Source of the DNA: Elioraea rosea
Lineage (GTDB): Bacteria > Pseudomonadota > Alphaproteobacteria > Acetobacterales > Acetobacteraceae
Direction: 5' to 3'
Assembly (NCBI RefSeq): GCF_007644105.1
Contig: NZ_VFAC01000003.1
Coordinates: forward strand, 62,001-126,000
Length of the DNA: 64,000 nt
A program made the position numbers and the translations under genes. Of this stretch, positions 29,206 to 37,938 are shown piece by piece. The notes under the pieces were generated by a model. The model did not search any database. It was not told where the DNA came from and was given only the letters and a program-made list of their open reading frames with translations. The first letter of the stretch is position 1. Each line of letters starts with the position of its first letter.

Positions 29206-30396
29206 TCAGGAGGCGAGGCTCTCCATCGCTGCCGCCACGCCGCCCTTGCCGTGCGGGATGCCGGCATCGCGCAGGCTCATCTCCACCGCCGCGAGCGTGC
29301 CGAGGATCATCGGCTCGTTCAGGTCGCCCAGATGGCCGATGCGGAACACGCGGCCGCCGAGCTTGCCCAGGCCGCCGCCGAGCGAGACGTTGTAGCGGCC
29401 GAGCGCGGCGCGGCGCACTGCCTCCGCGTCCTTGCCCTCGGGCATCAGGATGGCCGTCACGCTGTCGGAATAGCGGGAGGGGTCGGTGCAGAAGAGCTGC
29501 GGCCCGTCATTGGCGGACCAGACGCGGACGGCGGCGCGCACGGCAGTGGCCAGCCGCCGGTGGCGGGCGAACACGGCCTCCATGCCCTCCTCCTCGAGCA
29601 GGCGGAGGGATTCGGAAAGCCCGTTGAACATCTGCGTCGGCACGGTGCCGACGAAGCTCTTGTGCCGCCGCCCGAGCATCACCGACCAGTCGAGATAGTG
29701 GCGCGGCAGCCTCGCCACCTTGTGCGCCGCCATCGCCTTCTCGCTGACGACGGTGAAGCTCATGCCTGTGGGCAGCATGAGCCCCTTCTGGCTGCCGCCG
29801 ACGGTGAGGTCGATGCCCCAGGCGTCCATGTCGTAGGGAAGCGAGGCGAGGGAGGAGATCGTGTCGGAGAGAAGCAGCGCAGGATGGCGCGTTTGGTCGA
29901 GCGCGGCGCGGATCTCCTTCACCGGCAACGTCACGCCCGTCGAGGTCTCGTTATGCACGGTGCAGACGGCCTTGATCGCGTGGCCCGTATCGGCCGCGAG
30001 CGCGGCCTTCACCGCGTCGGCCTGCGCGCCGCGGCGCCAGTCCGCCGGCACGGTCTCGACCACGAGGCCGAACTTCCGCGCCATCTCGGTCCAGCTCTCG
30101 GAGAAGTAGCCGCTCTCGAGCATCAGCAGCCTGTCGCCGGGAGAGAACAGGTTGACCAGGCTCGCCTCCCACGCGCCGTGGCCGGAGGCGGCGTACATGA
30201 ACACGTGGCCCGAGCTGTTCAGCACCTTCTTGAGCCGCGTGACGCAGTTCTCGAACAGCGCGATGAACGCCTCGTCCATGAAGTCGACCGAGGGGCGATC
30301 GATCGCGCGGAGCACGCTGTCCGGAATGTTGGTCGGGCCAGGATTGGCGAAGAACAGCCGCCCGCGCGGCTTCGGGGGCACGGTGGTGTCGGGCAC
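29206..30396 (-). CDS. Class V aminotransferase (alanine/serine-glyoxylate type)
   Basis: PLP-dependent aminotransferase of about 396 residues. GTG at 30396 is the start because CGGAG lies eight bases upstream; the in-frame extension further upstream is antisense to the next gene and lacks homology. Motifs are FFANPGPTNIPDSVL, MYAASGHGAWEASLVNL, VHNETSTGVTLPV, LLSDTISSLASLPYDMDAWGID, and the PLP lysine in GGSQKGLMLP near residue 200, which identify the alanine-glyoxylate/serine-glyoxylate group. It follows dgcA by 29 bases on the same strand and probably ends that operon. Confidence 0.88.
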   Translation of the reverse strand: MPDTTVPPKPRGRLFFANPGPTNIPDSVLRAIDRPSVDFMDEAFIALFENCVTRLKKVLNSSGHVFMYAASGHGAWEASLVNLFSPGDRLLMLESGYFSESWTEMARKFGLVVETVPADWRRGAQADAVKAALAADTGHAIKAVCTVHNETSTGVTLPVKEIRAALDQTRHPALLLSDTISSLASLPYDMDAWGIDLTVGGSQKGLMLPTGMSFTVVSEKAMAAHKVARLPRHYLDWSVMLGRRHKSFVGTVPTQMFNGLSESLRLLEEEGMEAVFARHRRLATAVRAAVRVWSANDGPQLFCTDPSRYSDSVTAILMPEGKDAEAVRRAALGRYNVSLGGGLGKLGGRVFRIGHLGDLNEPMILGTLAAVEMSLRDAGIPHGKGGVAAAMESLAS

Positions 30397-30425
30397 GGGG
30401 ACGTCTCCGAGTGGTTGGTCCTGGC

Positions 30426-31412
30426 TCAGCCCCAGAGGTCGGGCTCGGGAGGGTGGACGAGGCTTCCATCGTAGCGGAGGCCGGGCGACCGGTCGCGTGC
30501 CATGAGCAGCGGCCCGTCGATGTCGACGAAATCGGCCCCCTGGGCGACAAGATGCGCCGGCGCCATCGAGAGCGAGCTCGCCAGCATGCAGCCGACCATC
30601 ACCTTGAACCCGGCGGCCTGTGCCGCCTCGCGGAGCCGGAGCGCCTCGGTCAGCCCGCCTGTCTTGTCGAGCTTGATGTTGACGACCTGGTAGAGACCGA
30701 CCAGGCGCTTCAACGTGGTGGTGTCGTGGCAGCTCTCGTCCGCGCCGAGCGGGAGTGGGAAGGCGACGTCGCGCAGGGCCTCGTCCTGCTCCGCGTGCAG
30801 CGGCTGCTCGAGCATCTCCACGCGCGCCTCGGCAAGCGCCGGCGCGATGTCCCGCGCCTGCTCGAGCGTCAACGCCTCGTTCGCATCGACGATGATGCGC
30901 GCCTCCGGCGCGTTGGCACGCACGGCCGCGACGCGGGCGGCATCCTCGCCGTCGCCGGTGAGCTTCAGCTTCAGGAGCGGCCGCGCCGCCGCCTCTGCTG
31001 CCGACTTGCCCATCGCCTCTGGCGCATCGACAGAGAGCGTGTAGGCGGTCGTCACCGGTTTCGGCTCGGGCAGGCCCGCGAGTTCCCACACACGCTTGCC
31101 CGCGAGCTTCGCCTCGAGGTCCCACAGCGCGCAGTCGACCGCGTTGCGGGCGGCACCGGCACGCATCGCCCGCTGCAGCCCCTCGCGCCCCAACCCGCCC
31201 GCGATGGAGGGGCCGATCGCGGCGATGGCGGCGGCGACGTCGTCGACCGTCTCGCCATAGCGGGAATAGGGCGTGCATTCGCCTCGGCCGATCGCCTCGC
31301 CCTCGGTGATCTCGCACACGAGAACGCGCGCCTCGGTACGCGAACCGCGACTAATGCGGAAGGTCCCGCGGAGCGGGAACACTTCCTCATGGACGGTGAG
31401 AAGGCGCGGCAT
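30426..31412 (-). CDS. dgcA: N-acetyl-D-glutamate racemase-like / dipeptide epimerase (DgcA)
   Basis: Enolase-superfamily protein of 328 residues. The N-terminal capping domain begins VHEEVFPLRGTFRISRGSRTE. The barrel carries the acid/base lysine pair LLKLKL, then metal ligands in IIVDANEAL, MLEQPL and GADESCHD, and the second catalytic lysine in VNIKLDKTGG. This is the L-Ala-D/L-Glu epimerase layout. Its neighbour with a four-base gap is a DUF1611 protein. That pairing is the arrangement reported for dgcN-dgcA in D-glutamate catabolism, where DgcA epimerises N-acetyl-D-Glu. I favour that over peptide recycling because of the neighbour. Confidence 0.8.
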   Translation of the reverse strand: MPRLLTVHEEVFPLRGTFRISRGSRTEARVLVCEITEGEAIGRGECTPYSRYGETVDDVAAAIAAIGPSIAGGLGREGLQRAMRAGAARNAVDCALWDLEAKLAGKRVWELAGLPEPKPVTTAYTLSVDAPEAMGKSAAEAAARPLLKLKLTGDGEDAARVAAVRANAPEARIIVDANEALTLEQARDIAPALAEARVEMLEQPLHAEQDEALRDVAFPLPLGADESCHDTTTLKRLVGLYQVVNIKLDKTGGLTEALRLREAAQAAGFKVMVGCMLASSLSMAPAHLVAQGADFVDIDGPLLMARDRSPGLRYDGSLVHPPEPDLWG

Positions 31413-31416
31413 CGCC

Positions 31417-32424
31417 TCACAGCCCCTTCAGGACGGCGACGATCGGCCCGCAGCCCGTCCGCGCCGGGTCGATCGTCGGCATGCCGAAACGGTCCGCCGT
31501 GCGCGCGATCTCGTCCATCGCGGCCTTCTCGTCCATGTCCTTGGTGTTGAGGCTGATGCCGATCACCTTCGCGGCTGGGTTGGTGACGCGGGCACAGGCC
31601 TCGTGCGCGGCAATCGTCTCCGCGATGCCCGGAACCGGCCTGTCGCCGAGGCCTCGCATGGTCGCCCGGGTTGCGTGATGCACCATCACCATCGCATCCG
31701 GCTGCGCACCCATCACGAGCCCGACCGTCACGCCGGCATAGGACGGATGCAGCACAGTGGCCTGGCCCTCCACCACGTCCCAATGGTCGGGCGCGTTGGC
31801 GGGGCACAGCATCTCCACCGCGCCCGAGATGAAGTCGGCCACCACGGCATCAAGCGGGATGCCGGAGCCGGCGATCAGGATGCCGGTCTGGCCCGTCGCG
31901 CGGAAGGTCGCGTTCATCCCGGCGGCCTTCATGTCCCGCTCGAGCGCCAGCCCCGTGTACATCTTGCCGATCGAGCAATCCGTGCCGACGGTGAGCACGC
32001 GCTTGCCCGCGCGGTGCAGCCCGGTGCCGACCGGGAAGGTGCCCTGCGGCGTGCGCACGTCATGGATGGTGCGGTGGAACAGCGCTGCCGCCTCGCGGAC
32101 CGCTGGGAGGTCGCCCACCCTGTCATGCAGGCCCGAGGCGATATCCATCCCGAGCTCGAGCGCGCGCACCATCAACTGCTGCCAGGCCTCGTTGATCCGC
32201 CCGCCACGCACGGTGGTGCCGATCAGCAGCGTCTTGGCGCCTTTCTCGGCCGCCTGCTCCAAGGTCAGGTCGGGCAGGCCCGCATCGGCCTGGCAGCCGG
32301 GAAGGCGAAGCTGGCCGACGCACTGCTCGCGGCGCCATTCGGCGACGCCGACGCCCGTCTTGCCGGCGAGCTGGTCATGCGCCTCGCCGAGGAAGATCAG
32401 ATAGGGGATACGGATCTGCAGCAC
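31417..32424 (-). CDS. dgcN: DUF1611 protein, D-glutamate N-acetyltransferase-like (DgcN)
   Basis: 335-residue DUF1611 protein. The C-terminal two-thirds form a P-loop fold with RVLTVGTDCSIGKMYTGLALE near residue 145, where GTDCSIGKM is the phosphate-binding loop, and ATGQTGILIAGSGIPLDAVVADF. The N-terminal part (LPYLIFLGEA-like opening, ACG-free here) is the usual first domain. Family work reports that DgcN acetylates D-glutamate before DgcA epimerises it. The stop is four bases before dgcA, so both are translated from one message. It was long annotated only as an uncharacterised NAD-dependent epimerase-like protein. Confidence 0.82.
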   Translation of the reverse strand: MLQIRIPYLIFLGEAHDQLAGKTGVGVAEWRREQCVGQLRLPGCQADAGLPDLTLEQAAEKGAKTLLIGTTVRGGRINEAWQQLMVRALELGMDIASGLHDRVGDLPAVREAAALFHRTIHDVRTPQGTFPVGTGLHRAGKRVLTVGTDCSIGKMYTGLALERDMKAAGMNATFRATGQTGILIAGSGIPLDAVVADFISGAVEMLCPANAPDHWDVVEGQATVLHPSYAGVTVGLVMGAQPDAMVMVHHATRATMRGLGDRPVPGIAETIAAHEACARVTNPAAKVIGISLNTKDMDEKAAMDEIARTADRFGMPTIDPARTGCGPIVAVLKGL

Positions 32425-32456
32425 GCGGCCACTCCCTGTTCCAGGACGGCCGGAGG

Positions 32457-32837
32457 CTAGACGCTGATCGCCCGCGCGCCAATGGCCGACCGGACGAGCG
32501 CGAGCACCTCGCCCGGAACGGTGACCGGCAGGGTGAGGACGAGGAAGGAGAGCGTCTTGCCGTGCCCGTCGAGGCCGAGCGAGCCGTTCACCCCGCCTTC
32601 GAGAACGTCGTCGATCACGAGGTTGATGGCCCAGAGGTTCGGCAGGAGGTAGCGCGCCACCTGGCTCGGCCGGCGATGCGCGAAGAGCGCGGCGACCCGC
32701 GCCTCCGTCACCTGCTCTGCGAGGAGGGGGTAGGCCTCCGCCGCGTGCGCGATCACGGCGCAGTTCAGCCTGTTCCCCTTGTCGCCGGTGCGCGCATGGG
32801 CGATCGCGTGCAGGGGAACGGTAAAGGCCTCGCTCAT
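32457..32837 (-). CDS. AtuA-like small partner protein
   Basis: 126-residue protein starting MSEAFTVPLHAIAHARTGDKGNRLN. The HARTGDKGN motif and the end region LALVRSAIGARAI match the small ferredoxin-fold-like protein regularly paired or fused with AtuA/DUF1446. The ATG overlaps the stop of that gene (ATGA), so they are coupled. It is likely a subunit of one enzyme. Its exact role is not established. Confidence 0.8.
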   Translation of the reverse strand: MSEAFTVPLHAIAHARTGDKGNRLNCAVIAHAAEAYPLLAEQVTEARVAALFAHRRPSQVARYLLPNLWAINLVIDDVLEGGVNGSLGLDGHGKTLSFLVLTLPVTVPGEVLALVRSAIGARAISV

Positions 32838-34177
32838 GGCAGGAGGCTCACGCGCGGCGTGACGAGGGAGCGGGGGATCAGCGCGCTCGTCGTAGCGATG
32901 CGGGGGGTGACGGAGACCCGAACGCCGCCGCCGCCCGCAGGCCCTGTGCAGTAGAGATGCAGCACCTCGCGCGCGGCTTCCTCCGCAGCGGCACGATCGG
33001 GCGAGGCGGCGGCGAGGCGCACGCGGAACTCGCCATCCTCCACCGCGCGTGCGCCACGTGCCGCATCGTCGCTGTCGAACACGGCCTGCAGCCCGAGGAT
33101 GTCGATGCGGGAGCGTACGCTGTTGCCGGCGGGCGCGAGGCGCTTGCGGAGCGTGTCCGACGCGAGCCGCGCACGCGCGCCGGCGTTCGGCCCTGCGTAG
33201 CTGATCTCGCCTTCTGCGAGGAAACCACCCGAGAGGCTGACGGTGGCCTTCAGCGTGTCCGGCGCGGGGCGCCCACGCGCGCCGGTGACGCGCACCTGGT
33301 CGCTGCCGAGCTCGGCCACGCGCACCTCCGTCACGTCGAGCGTCACGTCGGGCGTGAGATAGGCGGCCGGGTCGTGGATCTCGTAGAGGATCTGCTCGGT
33401 TACCGTGCGACGGTCCACCAGTCCGCCGGTGTCGTCCGCCTTCGTGACGGTGATCACGCCATCCTCCGTCACCTCCGCGATGGGAAAGCCGAGGCGTTCC
33501 GTACCCGGCACGTCCTTCACGCCGGGGTCGGCGAAGTAGCCGCCCGTCACCTGCGCGCCGCATTCGAGAAGATGTCCCGCGAGCGTTCCGGAAGCGAGAC
33601 GGTCATGCTCGCCCGCTGCCCAGCCGAAATGATGGATGAGCGGCCCGAGCGCCAGCGCAGGATCGGCGATGCGCCCCGTCACCACGATCTCCGCGCCGTC
33701 GGCCAGCGCCTCGGCGATCGGGAAGGCGCCGAGATAGGCATTGGCCGCGACGATCTCGCCGGTGGGCCGCCCTTCCGGCCACAGCACGGAGGGCTCATCG
33801 AGCACCGCGCGCACATCGTCGCCCTCCAGCACCGCGATGCGCGGCGTGCGCAGGCCGAGTTCGGAGGCAAGCCTAGCGATGGCTGCGGCCGCGCCGCGCG
33901 GGTTGGCGGCACCGAAATTGCCGATGATCGGAATGCCATGCCCGAGGCAGGGGCCAAGCACGGGGCGTAGCAGCGGAAGAAGCATGGGTTCGTAGCCGGC
34001 ATCGTCATTGCCGCGGCGCGCGAGAACGCCGAGGGCCAGCGTGCGTTCGGCGAGCGTCTCGAACGTCATCGCCGCGGGGCCGCCGCGCGCGATCAGCGTG
34101 CGCACCACGGGAAGCGCGACATCGAGCCTGTCGCCCGAGAACCCCGCGCCGTTGCCGATGAGAAGGGGCCGTGCCAT
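32834..34177 (-). CDS. AtuA/DUF1446-family protein
   Basis: 447-residue protein of the acyclic terpene utilisation AtuA family. Recognisable parts are LLIGNGAGFSGDRLDVALPV at the start, MTFETLAERTLALGVLAR, IIGNFGAANPRGAAAAI, VVTGRIADPALALGPLIHHFGW, LECGAQVTGGYFADPG and GGLVDRRTVTEQILYEIHDP. The family is proposed to act as an acyl-CoA or isoprenoid hydratase, but these proteins also occur in many non-terpene settings. Here the neighbours are a hydrolase of the M20 family and the D-glutamate genes, so a terpene role is not supported. Confidence 0.85.
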   Translation of the reverse strand: MARPLLIGNGAGFSGDRLDVALPVVRTLIARGGPAAMTFETLAERTLALGVLARRGNDDAGYEPMLLPLLRPVLGPCLGHGIPIIGNFGAANPRGAAAAIARLASELGLRTPRIAVLEGDDVRAVLDEPSVLWPEGRPTGEIVAANAYLGAFPIAEALADGAEIVVTGRIADPALALGPLIHHFGWAAGEHDRLASGTLAGHLLECGAQVTGGYFADPGVKDVPGTERLGFPIAEVTEDGVITVTKADDTGGLVDRRTVTEQILYEIHDPAAYLTPDVTLDVTEVRVAELGSDQVRVTGARGRPAPDTLKATVSLSGGFLAEGEISYAGPNAGARARLASDTLRKRLAPAGNSVRSRIDILGLQAVFDSDDAARGARAVEDGEFRVRLAAASPDRAAAEEAAREVLHLYCTGPAGGGGVRVSVTPRIATTSALIPRSLVTPRVSLLP

Positions 34178-34245
34178 GCGCGGCTGAGGCTAGACGCTCG
34201 CGCACGATGGTGCCAGCGTCCGCGCCACCGGCAAGGAGGGACGAG

Positions 34246-35643
34246 ATGGCAGGCACACGCGAGGCAGCGATCGCACGGGCAACGGCGCATTTTGACAGCG
34301 GCGCGTTCCGCGACACGCTCGCCGGGCTCGTGGCCATTCCCTCGACGAGCCAGGAGGCGGCGCACCGGCTGGACCTCGACCGCTATCTCGGCGGCGCGCT
34401 GAAGGACTGGCTCGTCCGCCTCGGCTTCGAGGTGTCGATTCATGAGAACCCGGTCGCTGGCGCGGGGCCGATCCTCGTCGGCCTGCGTAGCGAAGGAGAG
34501 GGCCTGCCGACGGTGATCACCTACGGCCATGGCGACACGGTGCGCGGCCTCCCAGAGCAGTGGAGCGAAGGGCTCGACCCCTGGAAACTCACCGAGCGCG
34601 ATGGGCGCTGGTACGGGCGGGGCACCGCGGACAACAAGGGCCAGCATGCGCTGAACCTCGCCGCGCTCGAGGCGGTGCTGGCCGAGCGGAACGGGCGCCT
34701 CGGCTTCAACCTCAAGCTCGTGATCGAGACCGCCGAGGAGCGTGGCTCGGCCGGGTTGAAGGAATTCGTCGCCGCGAACAAGGACCTGCTCGCGGCAGAC
34801 GTGCTGATCGGCTCCGATGGGCCGCGCGTGACGCCGGAGATCCCGACGATCTGCACCGGAACGCGCGGCACGTTCCATTTCGACCTCGTCGTGTCGCTCC
34901 GCCAGGGCGGCGTGCACTCCGGGCATTGGGGCGGGCTGACGCGCGACCCCGCGATCATCCTCGCCCACGCGCTCGCGGCGATCATGGACCGCAACGGGAA
35001 GATCCTCGTGCCTGGCTGGACGCCCTCGGGTGGCGTGCCGGCGGCCGTGAAGTCGGTGCTCGAGGGCTGCCCGCTCGGCGGTGGCGGCGAGGCGGCGACG
35101 ATCGACGAAGGCTGGGGCGAGCCGGGGCTGACGCCTGCCGAGAAGATCTACGGCTGGAACAGCTTCATCGTTCTCGCGATGGTCTCGGGCAAGCCGGACG
35201 GGCCGGTGAACGCCGTCGCGCCCGACGCCCGTGCGCATTGCCAGATCCGCTACACGGTCGATACCGATGCCGCCGTGTTCGAGCCCGCGCTTCGGAAGCA
35301 TCTCGATGCGCAGGGCTTTCCGGAGGTGCGGATCGAGCGTGCCGGCATCCGCATGCCGGCAAGCCGCACTGACCCCGCGAACCCCTGGGTGACGTTCGCC
35401 GCCGGCTCGATCGCGCGCATCATGAACCGCCCCGCACAGGTGATCCCGAACAGCTCCGGCGGCCTGCCAGGCGATGTGTTCGTCGACCACCTCCACGTGC
35501 CGCTTCTCTGGATCCCGCACTCCTACTCCGGCTGCAAGCAGCACGGGCCCGACGAGCACGCGATCCCCGCGACGCTGCGCCAGGGCATCGCGCTGATGGC
35601 GGGGCTGTGGTGGGACCTCGGGGAGGGCGCGACGCCGCGCTGA
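34246..35643 (+). CDS. M20-family metallohydrolase (peptidase/amidase)
   Basis: Zinc-dependent M20 hydrolase of about 465 residues. The metal-binding histidine lies in TYGHGDTVRG with Asp two residues on, the bridging Asp is in YGRGTADNKGQHALN, and the catalytic Glu-Glu pair is in VIETAEERGSAGL. SDGPRVTPEIPTICTGTRG follows, then the dimerisation (lid) domain, and a final histidine near SYSGCKQHGPDEHA. The family cleaves peptides, N-acyl or N-carbamoyl amino acids. ATG at 34246 has AAGGAGGGA upstream. It is divergent from the AtuA-like pair. Confidence 0.9.
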   Translation: MAGTREAAIARATAHFDSGAFRDTLAGLVAIPSTSQEAAHRLDLDRYLGGALKDWLVRLGFEVSIHENPVAGAGPILVGLRSEGEGLPTVITYGHGDTVRGLPEQWSEGLDPWKLTERDGRWYGRGTADNKGQHALNLAALEAVLAERNGRLGFNLKLVIETAEERGSAGLKEFVAANKDLLAADVLIGSDGPRVTPEIPTICTGTRGTFHFDLVVSLRQGGVHSGHWGGLTRDPAIILAHALAAIMDRNGKILVPGWTPSGGVPAAVKSVLEGCPLGGGGEAATIDEGWGEPGLTPAEKIYGWNSFIVLAMVSGKPDGPVNAVAPDARAHCQIRYTVDTDAAVFEPALRKHLDAQGFPEVRIERAGIRMPASRTDPANPWVTFAAGSIARIMNRPAQVIPNSSGGLPGDVFVDHLHVPLLWIPHSYSGCKQHGPDEHAIPATLRQGIALMAGLWWDLGEGATPR

Positions 35644-35708
35644 TCCTCGTTTCGCTCGCGTTCCGGGTGCCGCTCCGCTAGGATTGGCCCGCATTCGGGA
35701 GAGAAGCG

Positions 35709-36044
35709 ATGGCAGACGCGCGTGTCGTTGCAGCCCGCCTCTGGCATTTCGCCGCCCACCACGCCGCGAGCCGTGGCTACGTGTTCGGCGATGGCGTTGA
35801 GCAGATGCTGCCCATGCAGGCCAAGCAGATGGCAAGGCTCGTGCTCGACCGTGCCCAGGCGGAACGCGTTCCCGAGGAGGGCATGATCCGGCTCGCCGAG
35901 GGCAATCTCGCGACCTTTATCGATGCGATGATCGAGGCGGCGCACCAGGAACGCGGCTACCTCGAGAGTCGCGGCCCGGTGATCGGCGAGGTCACCTGGG
36001 GTGCTGCGATCAGCAGGCTCTGCCCGCTCTTTCCAATCTGCTGA
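35709..36044 (+). CDS. Hypothetical protein
   Basis: 111-residue protein that I do not recognise. It has GGGAGAGAAG seven bases before the ATG and good codon use, so it is probably real. The sequence is mostly helical: ARLWHFAAHHAASRGYVFG near the start, then MQAKQMARLVLDRAQAERVP. No signal peptide or membrane segment is evident; it contains one Cys near the end and a final Cys. It is followed eight bases on by a small membrane protein and could be co-expressed with it. Confidence 0.6.
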   Translation: MADARVVAARLWHFAAHHAASRGYVFGDGVEQMLPMQAKQMARLVLDRAQAERVPEEGMIRLAEGNLATFIDAMIEAAHQERGYLESRGPVIGEVTWGAAISRLCPLFPIC

Positions 36045-36052
36045 GGGCGGAC

Positions 36053-36433
36053 ATGGCCGATCCAACCAAGTCGCCGTCGAGCTCGCGCGAAGGGCTGAAG
36101 AGCGCCTACGAGACCTGCCGCCAGGTGATCACGCTCGCAACCGCGATCGCGACGCTGACGGTGACCTTCGCCAAGGAGTTCAAGCCGGCCGGAATGGCCG
36201 AACTCTCCGTTCCCGTCGCGCTGCAGCTTGCCTGGGGGCTCTACGGCCTCGCGGTGTTCTTCGGCCTGTGGGCGATGCTTGCGATCACGGGGTCGCACAA
36301 CGCGCTCGACAAGGGAACCGGTACGACCGACGCGATGGCAACGAACATCCGCATCCCCTCTCTCCTCATGCTGCTTGCCTTCGTGCTGGGCTTCGGGGCG
36401 ACGCTTGCGGCAGGGGCGAGCATCGTTCGCTAG
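36053..36433 (+). CDS. Small hypothetical membrane protein
   Basis: 126-residue protein with a hydrophilic N-terminus and three hydrophobic stretches: ITLATAIATLTVTFA, then LAWGLYGLAVFFGLWAMLAI, and LLMLLAFVLGFGATLAAGA at the end. No known family is recognised. It lies eight bases after the preceding hypothetical gene. Its stop codon shares the palindrome CTAG with the stop of the convergent tctA gene (36430-36433). Confidence 0.62.
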   Translation: MADPTKSPSSSREGLKSAYETCRQVITLATAIATLTVTFAKEFKPAGMAELSVPVALQLAWGLYGLAVFFGLWAMLAITGSHNALDKGTGTTDAMATNIRIPSLLMLLAFVLGFGATLAAGASIVR

Positions 36434-37938
36434 CCTGCCGCCGCAGCCTCCTTCCGCGAGCGGATCAGCGTGCGGATCGCGTTCAGGCCCGCGAACAGCC
36501 ACACCAGTATCGTCAGCACGCCGAGCACGACTGAGAGGGGCCGGTCGAAGAAGGCGAGCAGGTTGCCCTCCGCCTTGATCATCGAGGTCATGAAGGTCTG
36601 CTCGAGAAGCTCGCCGAGAACGAGGCCGAGGATCGCCGGCGCGACGGGGATGCCGTTCTCCTCCATGATCCAGCCGACGACGCCGGCCGCGAGCATGATG
36701 ATGATGCCGTACACCGATGAGGTGATGGCGAAGCTGCCCACCATGCAGAACAGCAGGATGATCGGCAGCAGCACGCGCCGCGGCACGCGCAGGATGTAGG
36801 TCGCCCCCCTGATCGCCGCGAGCCCCAGCGGCACCATCAGGATGTTGGCGACGATGAAGGCCATGAACACCGCGTAGATGAGCTGCGGGTTCTGGATGAA
36901 CACGGTCGGGCCCGGGTTCATCCCCTTCATGTAAAGAACGCCGATGACGATTGCGGTGATCGAATCACCCGGGATCCCGAAGACGAGCGCGGGAATCCAC
37001 GCCGCGCCGAGGGAGGAATTGTTCGCGCTCGTCGCGTCGATGATCCCTTCCACATGGCCGGTGCCGAACTTCTCCGGCTCCTTCGAGAACTTCTTCGAGA
37101 CGGCGTAGGCCACCCAGGCGGCGATGTCCGCCCCAGCGCCAGGCAGCGCGCCGACGACCGTGCCGATGGCGTTGCCGCGCAGGATGTTCGGCCAGTAGCG
37201 CCGGGTGATCGCGCCGAGGCCCTTGAAGATGTTGCCGATGCGCTGCTGCGGCATGGTCGCGGCGTTGTCGGGGTCTGCCATGCCGCGGAGCACCTCGCTC
37301 ACAGCGAACAGGCCGATCATCGCGGGAATGAACGACACGCCCGACATCAGGTCGGTCACGCCGAAGGTGAAGCGCGGGTAGCCCGAGATGGCATCGAACC
37401 CGACGGTCGCGACCAGAAGGCCGAGCAGCAGCGACACCATCGCCGCGAGCGGGGTGAGCGAGGCGATGAACACGCCACAGGTGAGGCCGAGGCAGGCGAG
37501 CCAGAAATACTCGAAGCTCGAGAAGCCGAGAGCGAGGTCGGCAAGGACGGGGGCGGCGACCATCAGCACCACCGTGCCGAACAGCCCGCCCACGGCCGAG
37601 TAGATGACGTTGACGCCGAGCGCGAGCTCCGCCTGGCCCTTCCGCGTCATCGCGAAGGCCTCATCGGTATAGGCGGCCGAGGCTGGGGTTCCCGGCATGC
37701 GCAGAAGCGTCGAGGGAATGTCGCCGGCGAAGATCGCCATCGCCGTTGCCGTCACGATCGCGGCGAGCGCGGGCACGGGCGGCATGAAGAAGGTCACCGG
37801 AACGAGAAGCGCGGTCGCCATCGTCGCGGTCAGCCCGGGGATGGCGCCGACGAGGATGCCGAAGATCGCGCTGCCGAGGATCGTCAGCAGCACGTTCACA
37901 TCGAGGATCAGGCCGAAGGCCTGGCCGACGGCACCCAT
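36430..37938 (-). CDS. tctA: Tripartite tricarboxylate transporter large permease TctA
   Basis: Twelve-helix permease of about 502 residues. It starts MGAVGQAFGLILDVNVLLTI at 37938 and overlaps the tctB stop by one base (TGATG). The motif GAIPGLTATMATALLVPVTF and the repeat GALPGAGADIAAWVAYAVSKK are the two inverted-repeat hairpin signatures of TctA. LIYAVFMAFIVANILMVPLGL and a basic C-terminal tail complete the family pattern. It forms the carrier with TctB and the TctC receptor encoded upstream. Substrate unknown. Confidence 0.94.
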   Translation of the reverse strand: MGAVGQAFGLILDVNVLLTILGSAIFGILVGAIPGLTATMATALLVPVTFFMPPVPALAAIVTATAMAIFAGDIPSTLLRMPGTPASAAYTDEAFAMTRKGQAELALGVNVIYSAVGGLFGTVVLMVAAPVLADLALGFSSFEYFWLACLGLTCGVFIASLTPLAAMVSLLLGLLVATVGFDAISGYPRFTFGVTDLMSGVSFIPAMIGLFAVSEVLRGMADPDNAATMPQQRIGNIFKGLGAITRRYWPNILRGNAIGTVVGALPGAGADIAAWVAYAVSKKFSKEPEKFGTGHVEGIIDATSANNSSLGAAWIPALVFGIPGDSITAIVIGVLYMKGMNPGPTVFIQNPQLIYAVFMAFIVANILMVPLGLAAIRGATYILRVPRRVLLPIILLFCMVGSFAITSSVYGIIIMLAAGVVGWIMEENGIPVAPAILGLVLGELLEQTFMTSMIKAEGNLLAFFDRPLSVVLGVLTILVWLFAGLNAIRTLIRSRKEAAAAG

